Notes under the pieces: model-generated
Databases searched by the model: none
What the model was told of the DNA's origin: nothing
What the model saw: the letters and a program-made list of their open reading frames with translations, nothing else
Part shown: in pieces, positions 52,257 to 63,743 of the stretch
How positions within the stretch are numbered: the first letter of the stretch is position 1
How the letters are laid out: each line of letters begins with the position of its first letter
Source of the DNA: Pseudoselenomonas ruminantium
GTDB lineage: Bacteria > Bacillota > Negativicutes > Selenomonadales > Selenomonadaceae
Direction: 5' to 3'
NCBI RefSeq assembly: GCF_900113715.1
Contig: NZ_FOQK01000009.1
Coordinates: 50,711 to 114,710, forward strand
DNA length: 64,000 nt
Translations under genes and position numbers: made by a program

Positions 52257-54457
52257 TGGCAGCGTTCAAGAATCCGGATTTTACGAGCATGAATCTGCGG
52301 GAGGCACCGCAGCATACGAAAGAAGAATGGCAGAAGCTCTTTGAACAGCAGGTCAGCGCCAGCTACGACGAGATGACCGCGCGCACGATGGAACATATTC
52401 CCGTAAAGCCATTCTATAACCATGATGAATACGACCATATGAATCATCTGGATTTTGCCAGCGGCATTCCGCCCTGCCTGCGCGGGCCGTATTCGACGAT
52501 GTACGTGTTCCGTCCCTGGACGGTCCGCCAGTATGCGGGCTTTTCGACGGCGGAGGAATCCAATGCCTTCTATCGCCGCAACCTGGCTGCGGGGCAGAAG
52601 GGCCTTTCGATTGCCTTTGACCTGCCGACCCATCGCGGCTACGATGCCGACAACCCGCGTGTGCTCGGCGATGTGGGCAAGGCTGGCGTTTCGGTCTGCT
52701 CGATGCTCGATATGAACATCTTGTTCTCGGGCATACCGCTTGACCAGATGTCGGTATCGATGACGATGAACGGCGCGGTGCTGCCAATCCTGGCGTTCTA
52801 TATCCAGTCCGGTATCGAGCAGGGCGTTGACAAGTCCATCATGGCCGGCACGATCCAGAACGATATCTTAAAGGAATTCATGGTGCGTAATACCTATATT
52901 TACCCACCGGATATGTCCATGCGTATCATTGGAGATATCTTTGAATACACGACCAAGAACATGCCGAAGTTCAACAGTATCTCGATTTCGGGCTATCATA
53001 TGCAGGAGGCTGGTGCCACCGCCGATATCGAGCTCGGCTACACGCTGGCCGATGGCCTCGAGTACCTGCGCACAGGTATCAATGCCGGACTGGCCGTCGA
53101 TGCCTTTGCAAAGCGCCTGTCGTTCTTCTGGGCTATCGGCAAGAACTACTTCATGGAAGTGGCCAAGATGCGGGCGGCGCGCGTTCTCTGGGCAAAAATC
53201 GTCAAGTCGTTTGGCGCCGAGAATCCGAAATCCATGGCGCTGCGCACGCACTGCCAGACCTCTGGCTGGTCGCTGACGGCGCAGGACCCGTTCAACAACA
53301 TTTCACGTACCTGCATGGAGGCTATGGGCGCGGCTCTTGGCCATACGCAGTCGCTGCATACGAATGCACTGGATGAGGCCATCGCACTGCCGACGGACTT
53401 CTCGGCCCGCATTGCCCGCAACACCCAGCTCTACATCCAGGATGAGACGCGGGTCTGCAAGATCATCGATCCTTGGGGCGGCTCGTATTACGTTGAGGCA
53501 TTGACCAACGAGATCATCCGCCGCGCCTGGGCCCATATCCAGGAGGTCGAGTCCCTGGGCGGCATGGCCAAGGCCATCAGCACGGGGCTGCCGAAGATGC
53601 GCATCGAGGAGGCCGCGGCCCGCCGGCAGGCCAGAATCGACTCGGGCAATGAGACCATCGTGGGCCTCAACAAATACCGTCTCGACAAGGAAGACCCGCT
53701 GGAAATCCTTGCCATCGACAACACGGCGGTGCGCCAGGCCCAGATCGAGCGCCTGGAGAAATGCCGCAGCGAGCGCAACGACGACGATGCGCGCCGCGCG
53801 CTGGAGGCCATCACGAAGGCCGCCGACAGCCGCGACAACGGCAACTTGCTCGAATGCGCTGTCGAGGCCGCGCGCGTACGCTGCACGCTCGGTGAGATTT
53901 CCGATGCGGTCGAAAAGGTTTCGGGACGCTATCAGGCCGTCATCCATACGATTTCGGGGGTCTACTCGTCGGAGTTCACGAATAAGAGTGCTCTGGAAAA
54001 AGCCCGCCACATGGCCGATGAATTCGAGGAGCTCACGGGCCGCCGGCCGCGTATCTTTGTCGCCAAGATGGGCCAGGATGGCCACGACCGCGGCCAGAAA
54101 GTCATTGCGTCAAGCTTTGCCGATATGGGCTGGGATGTCGATGTCGGGCCGCTGTTCCAGACGCCAGAGGAAACGGCGCAGGATGCCGTCGATAACGATG
54201 TGCATATGGTCGGGTTCAGCTCGCTGGCCGCTGGCCACAATACGCTTTTGCCACAGCTGGTTGAGGAGCTTAAAAAACTCGGCCGCGAGGATATCATGGT
54301 CGCCATCGGCGGCGTAATCCCCGTACAGGATTACGATTTCCTCTATGAGCATGGGGCAGTGGCTATCTTTGCGCCGGGGACGAATATCCCCGAAGCTGGC
54401 TGCAAGCTGCTGACGCTGCTCATCAACCGGGCGAAAGAAGAGCTCGCAGAAGCATAG
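52256..54457 (+). CDS. mutB: Methylmalonyl-CoA mutase large subunit (B12-binding)
   Basis: The 733-residue catalytic subunit has a substrate barrel ([39 protein letters not shown]) and a C-terminal cobalamin domain. That domain holds the base-off motif [14 protein letters not shown] (D-x-H-x-x-G) and later [12 protein letters not shown] and FAPGTNI. It carries out the adenosylcobalamin-dependent carbon-skeleton rearrangement. Its ATG overlaps the mutA stop (TAATG), so the two are coupled. It is under the upstream cobalamin riboswitch. Confidence 0.97.
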   Translation: MAAFKNPDFTSMNLREAPQHTKEEWQKLFEQQVSASYDEMTARTMEHIPVKPFYNHDEYDHMNHLDFASGIPPCLRGPYSTMYVFRPWTVRQYAGFSTAEESNAFYRRNLAAGQKGLSIAFDLPTHRGYDADNPRVLGDVGKAGVSVCSMLDMNILFSGIPLDQMSVSMTMNGAVLPILAFYIQSGIEQGVDKSIMAGTIQNDILKEFMVRNTYIYPPDMSMRIIGDIFEYTTKNMPKFNSISISGYHMQEAGATADIELGYTLADGLEYLRTGINAGLAVDAFAKRLSFFWAIGKNYFMEVAKMRAARVLWAKIVKSFGAENPKSMALRTHCQTSGWSLTAQDPFNNISRTCMEAMGAALGHTQSLHTNALDEAIALPTDFSARIARNTQLYIQDETRVCKIIDPWGGSYYVEALTNEIIRRAWAHIQEVESLGGMAKAISTGLPKMRIEEAAARRQARIDSGNETIVGLNKYRLDKEDPLEILAIDNTAVRQAQIERLEKCRSERNDDDARRALEAITKAADSRDNGNLLECAVEAARVRCTLGEISDAVEKVSGRYQAVIHTISGVYSSEFTNKSALEKARHMADEFEELTGRRPRIFVAKMGQDGHDRGQKVIASSFADMGWDVDVGPLFQTPEETAQDAVDNDVHMVGFSSLAAGHNTLLPQLVEELKKLGREDIMVAIGGVIPVQDYDFLYEHGAVAIFAPGTNIPEAGCKLLTLLINRAKEELAEA

Positions 54458-54470
54458 GGAGGTAATACGC

Positions 54471-55673
54471 ATGGCACAGAAATATTCGGTCAGCAAACCG
54501 AGCTGGGTGCCAGAAGAAAAGGATGAGAAATTTGCCTGCTCGGTCATGGGCGGCATCGAAGGCATCAAGGATACGACAGTCGGCAATATCAATCCGGCCA
54601 TCAAAAGTGGCAAACTGAAACCCAAACGGCGTTTGGTGCTGACCGAGGATGAATATGTCGAAGGCGTGGCGCGCGGTGACCGCATGACGCTGTCGCGGGC
54701 CATTACGCTTATCGAGAGCAACAGCCCGCGTCATTTCAAGAAGGCCCAGCGTGTGCTCCAGCGGCTGCTGCCGCGCACGGGCAAAGCATTGCGCATCGGC
54801 ATCACGGGCGTGCCGGGCGCTGGCAAGAGCACGATGATCGAGGCGCTAGGCAATATGCTCTGTGATGCGGGGCATCGCGTGGCAATCCTGACGGTCGATC
54901 CGACAAGCTCGGTTACGAAAGGCTCGATTCTTGGCGACAAGACGCGCATGGGGACGCTCTCACGCCGGCCCGAGGCTTTTATCCGCCCGTCGCCGGCCGG
55001 TGGCACTTTGGGCGGCGTAGCCCGCAAGAGCCGCGAGACCATGCTGATGTGTGAGGCTGCCGGCTACGATATCATTCTCATCGAGACGGTCGGTGTCGGC
55101 CAGTCCGAAACGACGGTGCGGTCGATGGTGGATTTCTTTATGCTCGTGGTGCTTACTGGTGCTGGCGATGAACTGCAAGGCATCAAAAAAGGCATCATGG
55201 AACTGGCCGATGCCATCGTCATCAACAAGGCCGATGGCGATAACCTCGTCAAGGCCAAGGTGGCCCGCGGCGAATTCGAGCGCATGATCGAATACATCCG
55301 TCCGGCTACGCCAGGCTGGCCCACGCATGCATATCTGGCCTCAGCCATCGAAAAGACGGGGCTCGAAGAGCTCTGGGAGGTCATGCAGGCCTTTGAACAG
55401 ATGACCAAGAAAAGCGGCGTCTTCCAAAAGCGCCGCGATGGCCAGCTGCTCGACTGGATGCATAGCATGATCGATGAACATCTGCATAACCTGTTCCTCG
55501 AAGATCCGGTCATCAAGGGCCGGATGCCCGAGGTAAAGGACGCGGTCCTTGACGGCACGATTTCGCCGACGCAGGCAGTGGCCGAGCTCATCGGCATGTT
55601 TGATGTACAGCGGGCGGCCGCAAGGCAGGACGATCTGTTCCATCCGCGCGAAGACAAGGGAGGCGGATGCTAG
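54471..55673 (+). CDS. meaB: MeaB, methylmalonyl-CoA mutase chaperone GTPase
   Basis: The 400-residue G3E-family GTPase has P loop GITGVPGAGKSTMIEALG, switch segments (DPTSSVTKGSILGDKTRM) and NKADGDN. It helps load and protect adenosylcobalamin on the mutase. GGGAGG precedes the ATG, 13 bp after mutB. The N-terminal 90 residues are an extra lead-in relative to short MeaB proteins. It completes the core mutase operon. Confidence 0.93.
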   Translation: MAQKYSVSKPSWVPEEKDEKFACSVMGGIEGIKDTTVGNINPAIKSGKLKPKRRLVLTEDEYVEGVARGDRMTLSRAITLIESNSPRHFKKAQRVLQRLLPRTGKALRIGITGVPGAGKSTMIEALGNMLCDAGHRVAILTVDPTSSVTKGSILGDKTRMGTLSRRPEAFIRPSPAGGTLGGVARKSRETMLMCEAAGYDIILIETVGVGQSETTVRSMVDFFMLVVLTGAGDELQGIKKGIMELADAIVINKADGDNLVKAKVARGEFERMIEYIRPATPGWPTHAYLASAIEKTGLEELWEVMQAFEQMTKKSGVFQKRRDGQLLDWMHSMIDEHLHNLFLEDPVIKGRMPEVKDAVLDGTISPTQAVAELIGMFDVQRAAARQDDLFHPREDKGGGC

Positions 55674-55675
55674 GC

Positions 55676-56203
55676 ATGTACACGAAAAAGATCTACTTTT
55701 CGGGCGGCGATTTCCACGAATTGCAGGCGATATTCACGGGCTTGCCCGGTGTCGTGTCCACGCGGACCGGCTATCTAAGAGGAGAGGGTAACGACGATGA
55801 GGTGCATGGCATCGAAGTCGAGTACAATCCGAAAAAAGTGGATCTCTCCATGCTGATGGATATCCTATTCGCCGTCGTGACACCATACCGTCCCGATGGA
55901 CAGGGCAAGGCGATTGGCAAAGAATTCCGTGCCGGCGTCTGGTACACCGATGCCGAAGACGAGCCGCAGCTGCAGTTTTACATGCACTTTCTGGCGAATC
56001 GCGGCAAACCGCCAGCAGCAACGGGGGCCGGCCTTACCATCAACGACCCCAACAGCAAAGCCGTACGGAAATGCTACGCCAAGGCTGTGCTACTCACAGA
56101 TTTCCGCGTAGCTGCTGAAGAGCATCAACAATACTTTACCAAGCATCCTGATGCGGAATCGTTTATCGATTGGAAAGCGTTTCGGGAGCAGGTGAGGTAC
56201 TAG
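55676..56203 (+). CDS. MsrA-like protein lacking the catalytic cysteine
   Basis: The 175-residue protein follows the peptide-methionine sulfoxide reductase A fold: LPGVVSTRTGYLRGEG, IEVEYNPKKVDLSMLMDILF, TPYRPDGQGKAIGKEFRAGV, and AAEEHQQYFTKHP. The catalytic GCFWG box is replaced by GGDFHE, so the nucleophilic Cys is an Asp (residue 12). It should not reduce methionine sulfoxide. It is the last gene of the mut operon and its upstream end overlaps meaB. A structural or binding role linked to the mutase is a guess. The start may also be 55667. Confidence 0.75.
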   Translation: MYTKKIYFSGGDFHELQAIFTGLPGVVSTRTGYLRGEGNDDEVHGIEVEYNPKKVDLSMLMDILFAVVTPYRPDGQGKAIGKEFRAGVWYTDAEDEPQLQFYMHFLANRGKPPAATGAGLTINDPNSKAVRKCYAKAVLLTDFRVAAEEHQQYFTKHPDAESFIDWKAFREQVRY

Positions 56204-56241
56204 CTGACAAAAAATAGGGGAAACAACCAGTAGAAGACAAG

Positions 56242-56294
56242 AAGAGCCGGCAATCCGAGTGGTCAATTAGACCACCCCGATTGCCGGCTCTTTT
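56242..56294. terminator. Bidirectional terminator of the mut operon
   Basis: AAGAGCCGGCAATC ... GATTGCCGGCTCTTTT with an inner GGTC/GACC stem. Confidence 0.92.
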
Positions 56295-56347
56295 GGTGGA
56301 GGAAGCAGTATAGGGCTTTTAACTGTTTTTTCAACACTTGTCAGCAG

Positions 56348-56359
56348 TTGACTGGTCAA
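56348..56359. repeat. TTGACTGGTCAA palindrome at the end of the AAA gene
   Basis: On the minus strand the palindrome supplies the TGA stop codon of the AAA/DUF4143 gene (AAT TGA CCA). Confidence 0.75.
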
Positions 56360-57579
56360 TTTGCCATGGGGGTGTCGCTTTTTAGCAGGAAATCCCGGAT
56401 ATTCATATGAATGATGCCGTCACGGCTCATGTCAAATTCATCTAATGACAGAACATATTTAGGATAGTTATCGCGGATAGTCTGGTAAACGCCGAATTCA
56501 CGTTCAATGGTTTCCGGCGATGCCAGTAGGTAGGAGACTTGGATATAGATGCGCTCAGATTGGCGCTCGGCAATAAAGTCGATTTCTTTCTCGCCAGCTT
56601 TACCGACGGTTACGTTGTAACCACGTCGTTTGAGCTCAAGGAAGACAATGTTTTCCAAGATGAGGTTGATATCCTGCATGTTGCCGCCGATGACAGCTTC
56701 GCGGATGCCGTGGTCGGCCAGATAGTATTTTTCTTGAATGCTCAGGATTTTCTTGCCCACGAGATCTTGTCGCTTTACGGGATAGAAGAGAAATGCTTCG
56801 TTGCCAGCATGCAGGTAGTTCAGTACGGTTTCTGGCGATACTTTGCGGCCTTCGCTTTTCAGGTATTTGGATATGGTTGTGGCCGAGAAAGTATTGCCAA
56901 TATTGGCTGTCACATAGGCGAGAATGCGTTCCAGCAGGTCTACATCACGAATCTGCTTCCGGCGAATGATATCTTTTAGCTCTACGGCATTGTATAAATC
57001 TCGGAGATATTGTTTGACTGGATCGTCCTGGTATTGGAGGTTCCAAAGATAGGGCATGCCACCGTAGAGAAGGTATTGGCGGAAACAATCTGTTGTTGAC
57101 CGGCCAGGCTGTGACTCTTGGACTAAGTCAACAAACTCACGGAATGAGAAGGGATACATGATGAACTCTACATAGCGGCCGGCTAAATATGTGGACAATT
57201 CTCCAGAAAGCAGTTTGGAATTTGAACCGGTGATGTAGATGTCGCAATCCATATCTACCCGGAAGGAATTGATGGCCTTTTCCCATTCATGGACTTCTTG
57301 GATTTCATCGAAAAAGAGATATACTTTTCCTGTGTGTCCCTTGGTTTTTTCTAGGACATCTTGATGGAGAGCCTTCGCAGTGCAGAGGTGCGATAAAGTC
57401 ATGGACTCAAAATTGTAGGAAAATATTGCTTTTGCAGGAATTCCATCTTTCATTAGTTCTTGCTGGATGAGTTCTAACATGACCGATTTGCCGCAGCGGC
57501 GGATGCCGGTGATGACCTTTATCAGGTCTTTATTCATGAAGGGACGTATTCTTTTCAGATATAAGTCGCGCTTTACCAT
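56356..57579 (-). CDS. AAA ATPase with DUF4143 domain
   Basis: The 407-residue protein has an N-terminal AAA_14 ATPase (Walker A TGIRRCGKSVML, Walker B VYLFFDEIQEV, sensor DIYITGSNSKLL) and a C-terminal DUF4143 domain with nuclease-like features (GEKEIDFIAERQSERIYIQV). These proteins are common and variably present in gut bacteria; their role is unclear. It is AT-richer than its neighbours. Paired repeats in the promoter region could be an operator. Confidence 0.88.
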   Translation of the reverse strand: MVKRDLYLKRIRPFMNKDLIKVITGIRRCGKSVMLELIQQELMKDGIPAKAIFSYNFESMTLSHLCTAKALHQDVLEKTKGHTGKVYLFFDEIQEVHEWEKAINSFRVDMDCDIYITGSNSKLLSGELSTYLAGRYVEFIMYPFSFREFVDLVQESQPGRSTTDCFRQYLLYGGMPYLWNLQYQDDPVKQYLRDLYNAVELKDIIRRKQIRDVDLLERILAYVTANIGNTFSATTISKYLKSEGRKVSPETVLNYLHAGNEAFLFYPVKRQDLVGKKILSIQEKYYLADHGIREAVIGGNMQDINLILENIVFLELKRRGYNVTVGKAGEKEIDFIAERQSERIYIQVSYLLASPETIEREFGVYQTIRDNYPKYVLSLDEFDMSRDGIIHMNIRDFLLKSDTPMAN

Positions 57580-57598
57580 ATAACCATCCTTTCATAAG

Positions 57599-57653
57599 TT
57601 ATAACTGATAAAAATATGACTATTAACAATTTTATCAGTTATAACTGATAAAA
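57599..57653 (-). promoter_or_regulatory. Paired operator-like repeats upstream of the AAA gene
   Basis: TTATAACTGATAAAA occurs at 57599 and again at 57639, where it is half of a perfect 24-nt palindrome TTTTATCAGTTATAACTGATAAAA (57630-57653). This looks like a repressor site controlling the AAA gene. Confidence 0.5.
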
Positions 57654-57716
57654 ACAATATGAACAAGAAAAATGTCATTTATAGTTGATGAAACTACAGA
57701 AATTGCTGCTGCCGAT

Positions 57717-57745
57717 TTGCAAAAAGCGGCTATCTATGTTACACT
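57717..57745 (+). promoter_or_regulatory. Promoter of the pheST T-box leader
   Basis: TTGCAA (57717-57722), a 17-bp spacer, TACACT (57740-57745). Confidence 0.7.
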
Positions 57746-57749
57746 TTAA

Positions 57750-59022
<1,273 letters not shown>

Positions 59023-59040
59023 GATTGAGGAGGTTATACG

Positions 59041-61476
59041 ATGCAGGTTTCCATTAAATGGCTGAACGATTACATTAAATTCAACGAGACGGCAGAAGAA
59101 CTTGCCGATAAATATACGATGTCCGGCGTGCCGGTCGAAAACGTCATCCGCGCGGACGAAGGCCTTGACAAGGTCGTGACGGGGCGGATTGAAAAACTCG
59201 AGGCACATCCGGATTCGGATCATCTGCAGATCTGCCAGATGAATGTGGGCGAAAAAGATCTCATCCAGATTATTACGGGCGCTCAGAATGTCAAAGAGGG
59301 CCAGATCGTGCCGGTGGCTATGATTGGCGCGCATCTGCCCAATGGCCTTCATATCAAGAAAGGCAAGCTGCGCGGCCTGCCGTCCAACGGCATGCTCTGC
59401 TCGGCCGATGAGCTCCACATGGATCTCGACAAACTGCCGGAGGAGCAGAAGAACGGCATCTACATCCTGCCGGCGGATACGCCAGTTGGCGTGCCGGCCA
59501 AAGATGTGCTGGGCCTTGACGATGTGGTGCTGGAGTTCGAGCTCACGGCCAACCGCGGCGACTGCTTCAGCGTTATGGGCCTCGTGCGCGAGGCGGCGGT
59601 ACTCACGGGCAATGAGCCCCATTATCCGGAAATCAAGGTCAATGAGGACGATGAGGCCCAGGCGGCTGACATGATTAAAATCGGCATTGATGCCAAGGAC
59701 CTCTGCGACCGTTTCTCGGCGCGCGTTCTGAAAAACGTCAAGATTGGCCCGTCGCCGGAGTGGATGCAGCAGCGCCTGGAGGGAGCTGGCATCCGCGCCA
59801 TCAACAATGTCGTCGATGTCACGAATTTTGTCATGATCGAGCTCGGCCAGCCGATGCATGCCTACGACTATGATGAAATCAAGGGGCAGCAGCTGACGGC
59901 CCGCGTGGCTAAAGCGGGCGAGAACCTCCATACGCTCGATGATTCGTCGCGCGTGGCTAAGGGAACGGAGCTTGTCATTGCCGATGCTGAGAAGCCGGCA
60001 GGTCTCGCTGGTGTCATGGGCGGTCTCGAGACGGAAGTCACCGAGAAGACTACGACGGTTGTTCTCGAGGCAGCTTCGTTCTACGGTCCGAACATTCGCC
60101 GTACGTCACGCAGCTGCGGCCTGCATTCTGAGGCATCGGGCCGCTTCGAGCGCGGGGTCGATGTAACGAATACGCCGCGAGCCCTCGACCGTGCGGCCCA
60201 GCTCCTGCAGGAAATGGGCGCCTGCACGGTTACGAAGGGCATCGTCGATGTTTATCCGCAGCCGAAAGAGCCGGTCAAGATTGACTTCACGGCGGAGCAG
60301 ATCAACAAGCGCCTGGGCACGAAGCTGGCTGGGGCTAAGATGGTCGAGATTCTTGAAAGCCTTGGCTTTGCCATCGAGGAAAAAGGCGCGGAGGTCTATA
60401 CGGCTACGGTTCCGTCCTGGCGTAATGACTGCACCTATATGGAGGATCTTTCCGAGGAAGTTTCGCGTATCTATGGCTTTGATAATATCCTGTCGACGTC
60501 GCCGCGCGGCAGCATCATGCAGGGCCGTCAGAGCGATCGCCAGAACTTCATCGATAAAATCAAGCATGTGCTCGCCAGCCTTGGCATGACGGAGGAGCTG
60601 TCGTTCAGCTTCACGAGCACCGAGATGTTTGATAAGATGCAGGTGCCGGCCGATAGTCCGCTTCGCCAGGCTATCCCCATAATGAATCCGTTGACCGATG
60701 ATGCACCGCTGGTCCGCACGAGCTTGCTGACGAGCATCATGGAAAATGCCGTGCGCAACTTTGCGCGCAAGAATACCGATATCCGCCTGTTCGACGTGGC
60801 GCCGGTATTCTTCCCGAAGGCCCTGCCGGTTACGGAGCTGCCCGATGAGGTCATCAAGCTGACTGGCCTTATCACGGGCCGTCGTCATCCGTTTGGCTGG
60901 AACCAGGGAAATGAGATGGTGGACTTCTACGATATGAAGGGCATCGTCGAGGAACTCTTCCAGGCGTTGTCGATTGCTGGCTATACGGTTGAGGCTGGCG
61001 AGCATTTCGCCCTGCATCCGGGCAAGACGGCCCTCTTCAAGAAGGGCCGCGAGGTTATCGCGACGGTGGGTGAGCTGCATCCGGCTGTGGCCGCGAACTT
61101 CGGTATCAAGCAGAAGGTCTATCTCTTTGAGATGGATGTCGAGACGCTGATGAAATACACGGCCAAGAACTTCCATTACGAGTCGCTGCCGAAATATCCG
61201 GCCATCGCGCGTGATCTGGCTATCGTTGTCGATGAGACGGTCGCTGAGGGTGAAATCAAGGCAGTCATCGAGAAGAACGGCGGCAAGTTCTTCTGCGGCG
61301 TGACGCTGTTCGATGTCTACACGGGCGAACATGTTGCTGCGGGCAAGAAGAGCCTGGCCTTTAATCTCAAGTTCCAGTCGAAGGACAAGACACTGACCGA
61401 TGAGGAGGCCGATGCAGGCTTCAACAGCATCCTCAAGGCCGTTGAGGACAAGTTCCAGGCGGAACTGCGCGCGTAA
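59041..61476 (+). CDS. pheT: Phenylalanine-tRNA ligase beta subunit
   Basis: The 811-residue subunit has a tRNA-binding EMAP-like domain (about 40-150), a B3/4 editing domain (about 210-385), a B5 domain (about 400-470), a catalytic-like core (about 480-690) and a C-terminal FDX-ACB anticodon domain (ESLPKYPAIARDLAIVVDE onward). Full length. It lies 18 bp after pheS with GAGGAGG before its ATG. Confidence 0.97.
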   Translation: MQVSIKWLNDYIKFNETAEELADKYTMSGVPVENVIRADEGLDKVVTGRIEKLEAHPDSDHLQICQMNVGEKDLIQIITGAQNVKEGQIVPVAMIGAHLPNGLHIKKGKLRGLPSNGMLCSADELHMDLDKLPEEQKNGIYILPADTPVGVPAKDVLGLDDVVLEFELTANRGDCFSVMGLVREAAVLTGNEPHYPEIKVNEDDEAQAADMIKIGIDAKDLCDRFSARVLKNVKIGPSPEWMQQRLEGAGIRAINNVVDVTNFVMIELGQPMHAYDYDEIKGQQLTARVAKAGENLHTLDDSSRVAKGTELVIADAEKPAGLAGVMGGLETEVTEKTTTVVLEAASFYGPNIRRTSRSCGLHSEASGRFERGVDVTNTPRALDRAAQLLQEMGACTVTKGIVDVYPQPKEPVKIDFTAEQINKRLGTKLAGAKMVEILESLGFAIEEKGAEVYTATVPSWRNDCTYMEDLSEEVSRIYGFDNILSTSPRGSIMQGRQSDRQNFIDKIKHVLASLGMTEELSFSFTSTEMFDKMQVPADSPLRQAIPIMNPLTDDAPLVRTSLLTSIMENAVRNFARKNTDIRLFDVAPVFFPKALPVTELPDEVIKLTGLITGRRHPFGWNQGNEMVDFYDMKGIVEELFQALSIAGYTVEAGEHFALHPGKTALFKKGREVIATVGELHPAVAANFGIKQKVYLFEMDVETLMKYTAKNFHYESLPKYPAIARDLAIVVDETVAEGEIKAVIEKNGGKFFCGVTLFDVYTGEHVAAGKKSLAFNLKFQSKDKTLTDEEADAGFNSILKAVEDKFQAELRA

Positions 61477-61487
61477 GGAGATCCGCT

Positions 61488-61748
61488 ATGGCAGATGAAA
61501 AAAAGAAACCGTCGGAGCGCGTTGTCGTAGAGATCTATGGCAACAGTTATCCGCTGCGCACGGATAATCCGCAGCACATGCGGAAGCTGGCGGCCGAACT
61601 CGACAAGAAGATGAAGTTCATGTCGCGGGCCGTTCGCAGTTTCGATGACCGCAAGATCGCGGTGCTCACAGCGCTGCAGCTGGCGGAGGAGTACTATCAG
61701 CTCAAGCAGGATTACGATGAGCTGGTAGAGCTGATCGAGGATAAATAA
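61488..61748 (+). CDS. zapA: Cell division protein ZapA
   Basis: The 86-residue protein has the ZapA pattern: VVVEIYGNSYPLRTD, HMRKLAAELDKKM and a C-terminal coiled coil (LTALQLAEEYYQLKQDYDEL). It bundles FtsZ filaments at mid-cell. Located 11 bp after pheT, as in many Firmicutes, with GGAG before the ATG. Confidence 0.9.
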   Translation: MADEKKKPSERVVVEIYGNSYPLRTDNPQHMRKLAAELDKKMKFMSRAVRSFDDRKIAVLTALQLAEEYYQLKQDYDELVELIEDK

Positions 61749-61760
61749 AATATTTTTAAG

Positions 61761-61798
61761 AAAAATAGAACCAAGTGGAGGCTTGGTTCTATTTTTTT
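61761..61798 (+). terminator. Terminator after zapA
   Basis: AAAAATAGAACCAAG, TGGAGG, CTTGGTTCTATTTTTTT: a 15-bp stem with a U-tract. Confidence 0.92.
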
Positions 61799-61905
61799 GT
61801 CTTTGGGGCAGGAATCGTGAGATTTCTAGCGAAATAAACATATAAAACATCATCGAAGGGATAATAAAGGGATACCTTCGTAAAAAGGTAAAGGAGTGTT
61901 TTATA

Positions 61906-63627
61906 ATGGGATGGATGAATAATTTACGGGTGGCTTACAAGCTGCTGATCTTAGCGGTAGTTGCCGTCATCGGCATGAGCTTTATCGGCTGGAATGGCTA
62001 CTCAGCTGTCACCAAGGCACAGCGGGATATGGAAGTGATGTATGAAGGAACGGTCAAAGGTATCGATGCGGTCGGCAAGGCCGGCTATGGTATCCGTTAT
62101 GCCCAGGGCATGGCGGTTATTGCAACGACGGTCAAAAACAATCCGCAGCGGCTGCAGGACCTCAAGGGCAAGTATGAGGCCGGCGTCAAAACGGTAGATG
62201 ACAGTATTGCTGCCTATGATGCAATCCCGCATAAAATTGCTGGCGAAGACCCGATCATGGACAAGGTCAAGAAGGATTGGGCCGCTTTGAAGACGAACCT
62301 TGGCGAAGCGGTGGCTTTAAGCATGGAGGGCAAGAACGAAGAAGCGCTGGCTCATTACGAGAAAACTGGTTCGCCGCTGGCAGCAGCCTTGGGAAAGGAA
62401 CTAGGTGAACTGTCAGAGCTCAACAGCAAACATGCTGAGGAGCTCAATACGCAGAATGATATTGACTCAGCTGCGGCTGTTCGCAATACGGTCATCCAGC
62501 TGCTGGTCACGCTGATTATCCTGATTGCCTGCGCACTTTGGATCACGAAGGAAATCACGAATCCGCTCGAGAAGATGATGATGTCCCTGGACCGTCTCGA
62601 GGGGGGCGATTTCAGCGATCATGCGCGCACGATCATGCGCGGTGATGAATTCGGCCAGATGGCAGATAAGGTTGCATCGGTTCGCATGAGCCTCAACAAG
62701 CTCATGCGTGAGACGAGCTCGACGGCAGAGCAGCTGGCGGCGTCGTCCGAGGAGCTTACGGCAAGCTCGCACCAGTCGGCGCAGGCGTCGGAGCAGGTGG
62801 CCCAGTCGGTGACGAATGCTGCTGGCGCTGTTGCTGAACAGCAGCAGGATGTCGGCGATACCATCGATGCCATCGATAAGACGGCGGCTGCAATCAACCG
62901 CCTGAACCAGACGGCGAAGGAAGTCTCGGATCATGCTGCTGTTACGAATGACGCAGCAACGAGCGGCAATGAGTCCGTAAAACAGGCAGTCGAGCAGATC
63001 GAAAGCGTTGCCCGCATTGTCAACACTTCGGCAGCTACGGTCGACAAGCTCGGCCAGAGCTCCCAGGAAATCGGCCAGATCGTCGAGACGATTTCGGCTA
63101 TCGCCGAGCAGACGAACCTCTTGGCACTCAATGCCGCAATCGAGGCTGCCCGTGCCGGTGAGCATGGCCGTGGGTTCGCCGTCGTTGCCGATGAGGTAAG
63201 AAAACTCGCTGAGGAATCGCAGGAAGCAGCGCAGCGCATCACGAGCCTTATCAATGGCATCCAGGGCGATACGGCCGAGGCAGTACGCTCGATGCAGGCT
63301 GGCAGCGATGCGGTCAAGGAGGGCACGCAGTCCGTCGAAGAGCTGCGCGAGAACTTCGCCAGCATCCGCGATGCGGCACTGGCTATGGCAGAACAGGCCA
63401 AGGCTATGTCGATGGAAATCCGCTCGGTATCGGAGGAGACCGAGGTCGTCAAGGAGAAATCCGACGGTATCCTCAAGAAGGGCGGCATGGTCGCTTCGGA
63501 GATGGAAAGCGTATCGGCAGCATCCGAGCAGCAGTCGGCATCGGCAACAGAAATCGCCGACGCCAGCACGTCACTGGCGAACCTTGCACAGAGCTTGCAG
63601 AATTCGCTGCAGAAATTCAGATTCTGA
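61906..63627 (+). CDS. Methyl-accepting chemotaxis protein (second)
   Basis: The 573-residue receptor has transmembrane segments at about 10-30 and 190-212, a periplasmic four-helix-bundle sensor, HAMP and a cytoplasmic signalling domain with tip [21 protein letters not shown] cluster of [15 protein letters not shown] segments precedes it. It is monocistronic and distant from the cheA operon at 7751, so it may feed a different array. AAAGGAG precedes the ATG. Its ligand is unknown. Confidence 0.93.
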   Translation: MGWMNNLRVAYKLLILAVVAVIGMSFIGWNGYSAVTKAQRDMEVMYEGTVKGIDAVGKAGYGIRYAQGMAVIATTVKNNPQRLQDLKGKYEAGVKTVDDSIAAYDAIPHKIAGEDPIMDKVKKDWAALKTNLGEAVALSMEGKNEEALAHYEKTGSPLAAALGKELGELSELNSKHAEELNTQNDIDSAAAVRNTVIQLLVTLIILIACALWITKEITNPLEKMMMSLDRLEGGDFSDHARTIMRGDEFGQMADKVASVRMSLNKLMRETSSTAEQLAASSEELTASSHQSAQASEQVAQSVTNAAGAVAEQQQDVGDTIDAIDKTAAAINRLNQTAKEVSDHAAVTNDAATSGNESVKQAVEQIESVARIVNTSAATVDKLGQSSQEIGQIVETISAIAEQTNLLALNAAIEAARAGEHGRGFAVVADEVRKLAEESQEAAQRITSLINGIQGDTAEAVRSMQAGSDAVKEGTQSVEELRENFASIRDAALAMAEQAKAMSMEIRSVSEETEVVKEKSDGILKKGGMVASEMESVSAASEQQSASATEIADASTSLANLAQSLQNSLQKFRF

Positions 63628-63712
63628 CAGTATAACAGGGAATGGGAAAGCCCCGCTGGATCTTGGTGTGCTCCCCGTCAAGTGGACAGGTAAAAAAATA
63701 AAAATATTCATT

Positions 63713-63743
63713 GCTGCTCGCAACTAATGCGAGCAGCTTTTTT
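63713..63743 (+). terminator. Terminator near the IS end
   Basis: GCTGCTCGC, AACTAAT, GCGAGCAGC, TTTTTT. It may protect the element from outside transcription or end the chemoreceptor transcript. Confidence 0.8.

Noticed and set aside
61835..61865. Possible sigma-28 promoter before the second chemoreceptor gene
   Set aside because: TAAA and GGGATAAT are present but the gaps (about 10 or 18 nt) do not fit N14-N16.
63667..63692. Claim of a full insertion sequence with both inverted repeats
   Set aside because: Only one end and the transposase C terminus are inside the window, so target duplication and the second repeat cannot be seen.
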